Origin: Diphasiastrum complanatum
Taxonomy: Eukaryota > Streptophyta > Lycopodiopsida > Lycopodiales > Lycopodiaceae
Length of the DNA: 64,000 nucleotides
Assembly (NCBI GenBank): GCA_029204225.1
Contig: CM055107.1
Location: 31,335,410 to 31,399,409 of the forward strand
Reading direction: 5' to 3'
A program made the position numbers and the translations under genes. Of the stretch, positions 58,307-64,000 are shown piece after piece (the first letter of the stretch is position 1; the number at the start of each line of letters is the position of its first letter). The notes under the pieces are model-generated. The model saw only the letters and a program-made list of their open reading frames with translations. It was not told the DNA's origin and made no database searches.

Positions 58307-58580
58307 AGTTAAAATTAAAGTAGAGTCACTGTGCTACTGTACTGTGGGTCCTATCAGTTGATAAGAATTAGTTGGCCTCGCCACGAGGCAAGTCGACGGG
58401 ACACGCTTCCCGCCAACGGCAACCTGGGTCATGCATGGGTTGTCTGAGTGAACAACTATATGTACAGTGTAATTTCATTTTGAGAAATATAGTTGCTATG
58501 TGAGCTTGCTGTGGAGAGTATTTTCTATTCGTGTTACTGTGTAGCATGATCTGTGTTCCTGTTCGAAGCAACTTCTAAGT
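58307..58580 (+). repeat. 3' LTR of Copia D
   Basis: Starts AGTTAAAATTAAAG after a short purine tract (AAGAGAGAG) and ends AACTTCTAAGT, followed by the GCAAT duplication. It is the same length as the 5' LTR. Confidence 0.92.
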
Positions 58581-59608
58581 GCAATTTGGGTTGTGGTCGA
58601 CCATCTTACCAAATTGGCTACGTTTATTCCAGTAAAGACCACCGCAAAGGCTTCTAATTTAGCTCAGATATTTGTAGAGCACCTGTTTAGGCTTTACGGA
58701 TTACCAAGTGATATTGTGAGCGATCGCGATCCAAAGTTCACCGGTCACTTTTGGTCGGCCATATTCGCTAAACTAGCGATGACACTGAGCTTGGGTTCTT
58801 CTAATCATCCTGAGATGGATGGACGGACGGAAAGAACAAATCAGACGATGGAACAAATGCTTCGGGCAAATGTTTCTAGACGGCAATCTGATTGAAAAAA
58901 GTACCTTCCATTGATCGAATTTGCCTATAATAGTAGTAAGCATTCGGCTACCGGTTATAGCCCGTTCATGCTTATGTACGATTTTGAGCCTAGATCACCC
59001 ATCACAGTTGAGACTCGGACGATCAAGTTTCAGAAAGTAGCGAATTTCCTACATGATATGCAGGAAATGCTACGGATTGCACGTGAAAATGTCCAGAGTG
59101 CCTAGGATAGGGACAAACATTATGCAAATCTGAAAAGATCATCGAGAGACTTCCAAGTGAGAGATTGGGTGTATTTGAGAATCCCGAATGATTCAAGTGT
59201 AATGTGTACTGGCAAGTAATATAAGTTGTCCCCTAGATATAGAGGACCGTTTAAGATCTTGAAAAAGATCGGATTCTTAGCTTACCAATTGGAACTCCCG
59301 GAAGGATCGCAAATGCATCCCGTATTTCATGTTAGTCGTCTCAAAAAGAGTCTAAGTGAAAAAGAGCATCTTGGATCTGGAGATCACTTGGACCTATTGG
59401 ATGAATCATCAGGTGTATTTCGTCTTGAACTCGAAAAGATCTTGGATACAAGAACTATACAATTTCTCAATTGTTTAGTTACCGAGCATCTGGTTTGATG
59501 GAGGGGATGTACACACGATGACGATTCTTGGAAACAGGAAGGAAGCTTAAGGAGAAACTTTCCTAGTTTTAAGTTCTGAAGGACAGAAGTTAAATAAGGG
59601 GAGAAGAA
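58581..59608 (+). pseudogene. Gypsy chromovirus, 3' half: integrase core and chromodomain
   Basis: Continues the integrase split by Copia D: WVVVDHLTKLATFIPVK, LPSDIVSDRDPKFTGHFW and RTERTNQTMEQMLRA, so the core triad residues are visible. TGA at 58893-58895 (Trp of DWKKYLPLIEFAYN), TAG at 59103-59105 and TAA at 59217-59219 interrupt it. Then come [20 protein letters not shown] and [14 protein letters not shown] chromodomain follows ([21 protein letters not shown] at 59496-59498 where Arg is expected, WRGCTHDDDSWKQE). That places the element among chromoviruses. The polypurine tract AAGGGGAGAAGA precedes the LTR. Confidence 0.92.
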
Positions 59609-60160
59609 TGTCATGCCCATGACTGGTCTCGGGTAGCGTGTCCATGCTAGAGACCGGTAGACCAACGACCCATAAGTTAATTGTGACTATAAGGGAATTG
59701 GGGCCCTTATGTGTACATGGTCATAATTAATGGTTGTAGGCCTAAACACATGCCAGGTGGAATTGGTATGGGTCTATTAGTGAATCATTAGGAAACTGGA
59801 TGACATGGCCCAGATAGGCTACATAGGTGTCCAGTGAGGTGTCACAGTGCACTACTAGTGGTGCATGGGCCTTGGAGGGTATAAGTATACCTGCTGGGCT
59901 CCCACTAGTACATGTTGCTGGTGTGACTCCTCTTTCCATGACTCTGATTGATCCATAGCTTGGGGGCTAGATCCATACAATCTAGGTTTGGTTGGGTTGG
60001 TTTAACCTCCACCGGATCCCATGTGTTGTTGCTTTGTATGGTATGCTTAGACTAGAATCCTGTTGTGAGGACTTTATACCCTTAGAGACTGATAATCCAA
60101 GGTTTGTGCAACCTACCAATTGAAGGTTCTCCTTCTTGTTGAGACAAGAGTGTCGATGAG
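59609..60160 (+). repeat. 3' LTR start of the Gypsy chromovirus (right edge unknown)
   Basis: TGTCATGCCCATGACTGG follows the polypurine tract, the usual start of chromovirus LTRs. The right edge is not resolved; by about 60160 the sequence appears to have passed into another element. There is no 5' LTR, because the left part of this Gypsy begins at the zinc knuckle. Confidence 0.65.
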
Positions 60161-60713
60161 ACCGGGACTTCGACTGGGAGAAGAACTGAGAAAACACCTA
60201 GAAGTAGAAAAGATGATACAAAGAGTGCCAAGGCAATTGATGATTATTTGGCAAGACCTTCAAGAAATTGTCCGAGAAATCCAAAGACAAGATCCGAAGG
60301 CAATTTGATGAATGAAAAGAGTCAGAAGATTTTCAGAGGACAATATGTTTAGATGATCGAGAGCTGGTATACGAACAAGTTTATACCAAAAATTAGGCCT
60401 TATCTAGGACCTATTCCGTTGGGCATTAAGAAAAACGAGATTCATCACATTTGAAGCCATCAGAAAGAAAATTGGCTACGAGAAGTCTCTTGACAAAAAG
60501 AAAGCCGAGAAAGACAAACAAGAGACAATCAGTTATGTAGGGCTATCTTGACAAGCCGTTGCAAACGTTGAAGTTGTTGCCGAGAAGCATGATGATAGCG
60601 ACAAATAAGTTCTTGGTTTTACGTAGGCAAACGTTGATCCATGCCTTTCCAAGAATCAAGCGTCAAAGTTGTGGTAGTGCAGTGGTTCCTGCAACACTTT
60701 AGGGGGAGGATAA
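60161..60713 (+). pseudogene. retroelement internal remnant before an LTR
   Basis: A basic, Arg/Lys-rich frame from about 60185 to 60350 and weaker frames to 60600 resemble a gag tail but have no diagnostic motif. The region ends in AGGGGGAGGATAA, a good polypurine tract, directly before the LTR at 60714. The element family was not identified. Confidence 0.35.
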
Positions 60714-61237
60714 TGTTAGCTGATGCCATGCCCCTGAGGTGTCGATGCAATGCCTCTTCACTCAAAAGGGATTTGAATGGAGATGACGTTGAGGGCCAAG
60801 TCTAAGAGCACGAGAATTACTAGTGATACGCTAAGTGCATATACCGTGAGCCCCATGGTAATTCCCAAGAGATAGAAAACCATGCGGGAGCGAGTAATTT
60901 GGGCCTCTCAAACTTGAGATGTATTTTCAAGAAAGAGGCCTCCTAATAATGTGTAAGAGGTGGAACCCAAAAGATTATAGAATGGTCACTTGTAAGTTAA
61001 GAGGTGGAACCCAAAAGGTTATAGAATGTGGTTCACCTCTTGTAAGCACAAATAGGAGCCTCCTCCACGAATTCCATAGCATATGATTTTGTAAGAAAAT
61101 GTTGTTGCTTTGTTAATTGAAGATCCTACCATTTGCATTTCATTCTATGCTCCATCTTCATGCATTCAATTTGGGTACTTGTGTATGAATGTGATTGTTG
61201 ATTCTTCCTTCTTCCAAGTTTGGTTTTGTGATTAACA
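60714..61237 (+). repeat. 3' LTR (524 bp) of an unidentified element
   Basis: Starts TGTTAGCTGATGCC after a strong polypurine tract and ends TTGTGATTAACA, so the ends are TGTTA/TAACA inverted repeats. It contains a near-duplicate of AGAGGTGGAACCCAAAAG (60957 and 61001). No partner LTR lies in the window. Confidence 0.65.
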
Positions 61238-61796
61238 TCAGGTAGATGTGCAGGGCTTAGTGGCTGCTCCATCATTCTACTCAGATCCGACGGTGCTTTG
61301 TGCTTGGATCCCTGAGGAGTTCTTCTTACAAATGTTGAGTGATATTCATAAGAAGCACTTTGTAGGTTCTTGCAATCTTTAGTTAGATGTTGTTTTGTTG
61401 ATCTAGTGATTTCAATAGGAGTAGATCCAATCTTGTTTCCTGTTTCTTAATTAGATTAGTTTAGAAATAATCTACAGACTGTAAGAAACCAAGAAAAAAT
61501 CTGAAGCAGAACTGTAGAACGTAGATATATGAGTCCTGATAGATCAAGCATTCAAGTTGAGCTTCCATTGCCAGTCAAGGATTGAGATCAGGCCGTAGAT
61601 GTGCCGAACTGACAAGTGGGACACATACCACTATACTACAAGAAGAGCCTTGTTGGAGGGTTTGCGGATCCCAAGGCAACCCTAACCCTAGTTAATAAGT
61701 GAGAGGAATTTGGCACCCTGCGTGTGTAAGTCCAACCCGATGATCACATAGTTATTTGATTGACTAGTTAAAAGCATTCTGTGACCATTGGGCCTA
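61238..61796. other. non-coding stretch
   Basis: No coding or repeat structure was recognised. A short CCCTAACCCTA at about 61680 is too brief to be telomeric repeat. Confidence 0.5.
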
Positions 61797-63030
61797 TGTA
61801 GCGCATGCATCCCAAAGGGAGCCGGGAACCACGACTTAGCTTCCCAGCCTTCAACTCTTGCCATCCAAACCCACTTGACATACAAGCAGCCAACTCGCCA
61901 ACAACAATCAGACTTAACCAACTTGAAGTTCCAAAAACCAACATTGAGATCCAACTTGGCGCCATGCCAGATCGGGGGTCCCGATGTGGGTGACTTCCCT
62001 CCAAGCAAGCCGCCTGACATACATCAAACTTAACCAACTCGAAGCTTCGTTACAAATGAGTAACATCCATTCCAAGCAAGCGGTCTGACTTACATCAGAC
62101 TTAACCAACTGAAAGCTTCGTCACGAGCGCTGGAAGCCAACCTGGAGCCACGCCAGACTGGACAGCCATAAATAGGTAACTTCCACCCAAGCAAGCCATC
62201 CAACTCAGCCGACAAGTTAGAGCCCGTTTCCCAAGAGCTTAACCCATTCACGTTCATGCAAGGAACACTCAGAACCACAAGCCGCGACAGATATGGAGAC
62301 AACCAGTTCCTGGACCAAATGGTCCCGACAGCATACCACTGGCGCCACGGACCGAATGGTCTCAACGGCATACCGCTGGCGTCCCGGGATACGACCCTCA
62401 ACTATGTGCCAACTTAAAAATTTGGAAGCGGCCTTACAACTGGGGCTTTTACTGAACACTGAAACCCAGAAGGTAATCAGAGTCAGTTTGAAAAAAATCC
62501 CACTTTATTGATAAATCTGAGAAGGTTACATTTCAAGTGTGTGACCGACCCTAGTCTCCGGGGCGCTAGCATGCCAAGGCGAGAGCCATGGCAACATTCC
62601 AGCAAGGGAGGCTGAGACTTGGTTGGAGCTCGCCCTGAGTTGCAACCCGCACTCCCCTATAGTATTGGTGTGATTCGACACCCCCCTCATACCAAGCACT
62701 CTACCCAAGCTGGTAAAGCACGTTTTTCTCTCTCTAGAATTTTCTCTTTCTAGAAAGTCATTTTCTCTCTCTAGATTTTATTGATCCCCAGGCTTCCTTT
62801 AATCATGCCTAGATCATGTGAGGTGATTGCACATCGATCTGAGCTCTCTGGACTCCGCTAGAACCGATCAAAGATTTTCAGCCATAGGAACTTGGCGCCG
62901 GCTGGATTCTGGTCACAGTGGCGCCGGGAGCGGCGCCGACGCCGAGAGCAGCAGGGGCGCTGCTGGCGCCGAGGACATAGTTGGCACCAGTGGCGCCGGA
63001 AGTAAAGCTTGTAAAGGTAGCTTTACAACA
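61797..63030 (-). repeat. LTR, family A (inverted second copy)
   Basis: On the minus strand it starts TGTTGTAAAG at 63030 and ends GCTACA at 61797, matching 5356-6537 along its length with an extra GGCGCC-rich segment (62890-63000). The sequence just before its start reads AAAGGTGGGGTGGA on the minus strand, a good polypurine tract, so this is probably the 3' LTR of an element whose body extends beyond 63031. The flanks GCCTA and TCCAC do not match, as expected for one LTR of a larger element. Confidence 0.75.
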
Positions 63031-64000
63031 TCCACCCCACCTTTATAAAATTTGATGTCCTCATCAGATGTCAGATTAAAGTAAAGGTGTCTCCAAATTA
63101 AAATAACTATACATTTAAGCTACTTGGCATAGTACTCAATTTACTGGCCACTTTTTATTAACATTGAAGCTGGCACACCACAAGTCGGAGGCTCAGCTCT
63201 TTGTACTGAAAAATTACATAACTTGAAAATATCTCTTTGTCTGGGAAAAGCGTAGATTTGATATCGCTTTCGTAAAACCCAAGAACCTTATTAACTGGTG
63301 ACAGAGGCCTTTCTTTGAAATGTTCGCCCTTGTTGCTTCTGACTTTCGACTTTGGAACTCCTTTGAGCTCCTGATTTGTCCTTGATGCACTTTGTGTTGA
63401 GCTCCCTGAGCTCCAGATTTGATCAGTTTCGCATAGGTATCAAGGCTCCCTGAGCCAAAGGATTTATCGTTTGATTGCCCACTTTGTGGTCCACTCCGTG
63501 CCTTGTTGCTTCTGCACCTTGCACCTCTCACTTAGCTTGAAGTAGCTCTTTGAATCAGCCCAAATGTAACCATTGACCTTGTGGAAAGCCAAAGGGTTGC
63601 ACCAGTTTGATCCGCATCCGAACTATCTCTTCGCATTTGTTTGAAGCATCATGTCCGTCGCGCAAAACTTGACTTTCACAATTCCATCACTGGTCAGTTG
63701 CCTCACGGTCAAAACAAGAAGTGTACATCGAGCTTGGCTTCAAGTAGCTCTCTTTGAATCAGACACATGCACCCAGAGTTTGCACTAGTCCGATCTCAAC
63801 GCGAATTGTCCCTTAGCGTCCGTTCGAAATACCAAGTCTCTTTGCAAGACTCAACTTTCACAGTTCCTTCATTGATCAGCTGCCTTACACGTAACACAAG
63901 CCAGCGTACTCATATGTTTCCTAGTCATTGTTGTTCCAGAGAAAGCCTATAACAAGCTTTCCTTTCCACAACAAAAACTTATGAACTTATTAGGTCCAAA
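63031..64000 (-). other. probable internal region of a family A element
   Basis: It lies on the 5' side of the minus-strand 3' LTR. A 105-aa minus-strand frame (63531-63214) is basic and Ser/Gln-rich with no recognised motif. Two diverged copies of a unit of about 200 bp (63532-63730 and 63731-63905, with shared GTAGCTCTTTGAATCAG and CAACTTTCACAGTTCC-like words) form a tandem repeat. No retrotransposon protein was recognised, so the element may be non-autonomous. Confidence 0.4.

Larger units (their letters stand above)
52598..58580 (+). mobile_element. complete Copia element D nested in the Gypsy integrase
   Basis: Two 274-bp LTRs (52598-52871 and 58307-58580) bound gag, protease, integrase, reverse transcriptase and RNase H in Copia order. 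GCAAT flanks both sides (52593-52597 and 58581-58585), and deletion of the element restores the Gypsy codons for DAIWVVVDHLTK. The LTRs differ at a modest number of sites. The leader between PBS and gag is about 1.2 kb. The element lacks an open polyprotein, so it is not autonomous now. Confidence 0.95.

Noticed and set aside
61670-61695. Telomere-like CCCTAACCCTA
   Set aside because: Less than two units; chance or an old interstitial trace.

Overview
The window looks like repeat-dense nuclear DNA of a land plant. It holds several Ty1/Copia and Ty3/Gypsy LTR retrotransposons that insert into one another, plant-type minus primer-binding sites (TGGTATCAGAGC), and short GT-AG introns. Two transposase-like pseudogenes resemble families I associate with ferns, lycophytes, bryophytes and animals rather than flowering plants, so a fern or other non-angiosperm is my guess, at low confidence. 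No rRNA, tRNA or CRISPR array was seen. Bacterial-style signals do not apply.

Layout. 1-5355: mostly unassigned DNA with a 112-bp TC microsatellite, a GGCGCC-rich block and a perfect hairpin. 5356-9301: a solo LTR (family A), a GC-rich minisatellite, and a second solo LTR (family B) with a perfect 5-bp target duplication. 9405-11527: minus-strand retroelement debris. 13386-14257: the best candidate host gene, a four-exon minus-strand gene for a secreted eight-cysteine peptide, with a TATA box upstream. 15084-16369: a 643-bp tandem duplication. 16524-17845 and 23798-25885: two multi-exon transposase-like pseudogenes. 18005-21058: an unidentified minus-strand gene split by a Copia fragment.

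26090-45615 is a nested zone: a Gypsy remnant, Copia remnants in both orientations, and a minus-strand Copia (3' LTR 33203-34302, PBS 45264-45275). That Copia contains a 4.25-kb TG...CA insertion flanked by CTTAA (probably a giant solo LTR), and a 3.5-kb near-perfect palindrome centred at 42864. 45616-49862 is a plus-strand Copia with a 730-bp 3' LTR. 49931-59608 is a chromodomain Gypsy interrupted by a complete Copia (52598-58580) with 274-bp LTRs and a GCAAT duplication. 59609-64000 holds further LTRs, including an inverted copy of family A 55 kb from the first.

All the retroelement reading frames are broken. The stops fall mostly where Gln, Trp or Arg codons are expected, as C-to-T or G-to-A decay of methylated cytosines would produce. 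The parts of special interest are the cysteine-rich peptide gene, the palindrome inside a foldback-like element, the giant LTR, the non-TG/CA Copia termini, and the repeated TGA at one conserved gag tryptophan.
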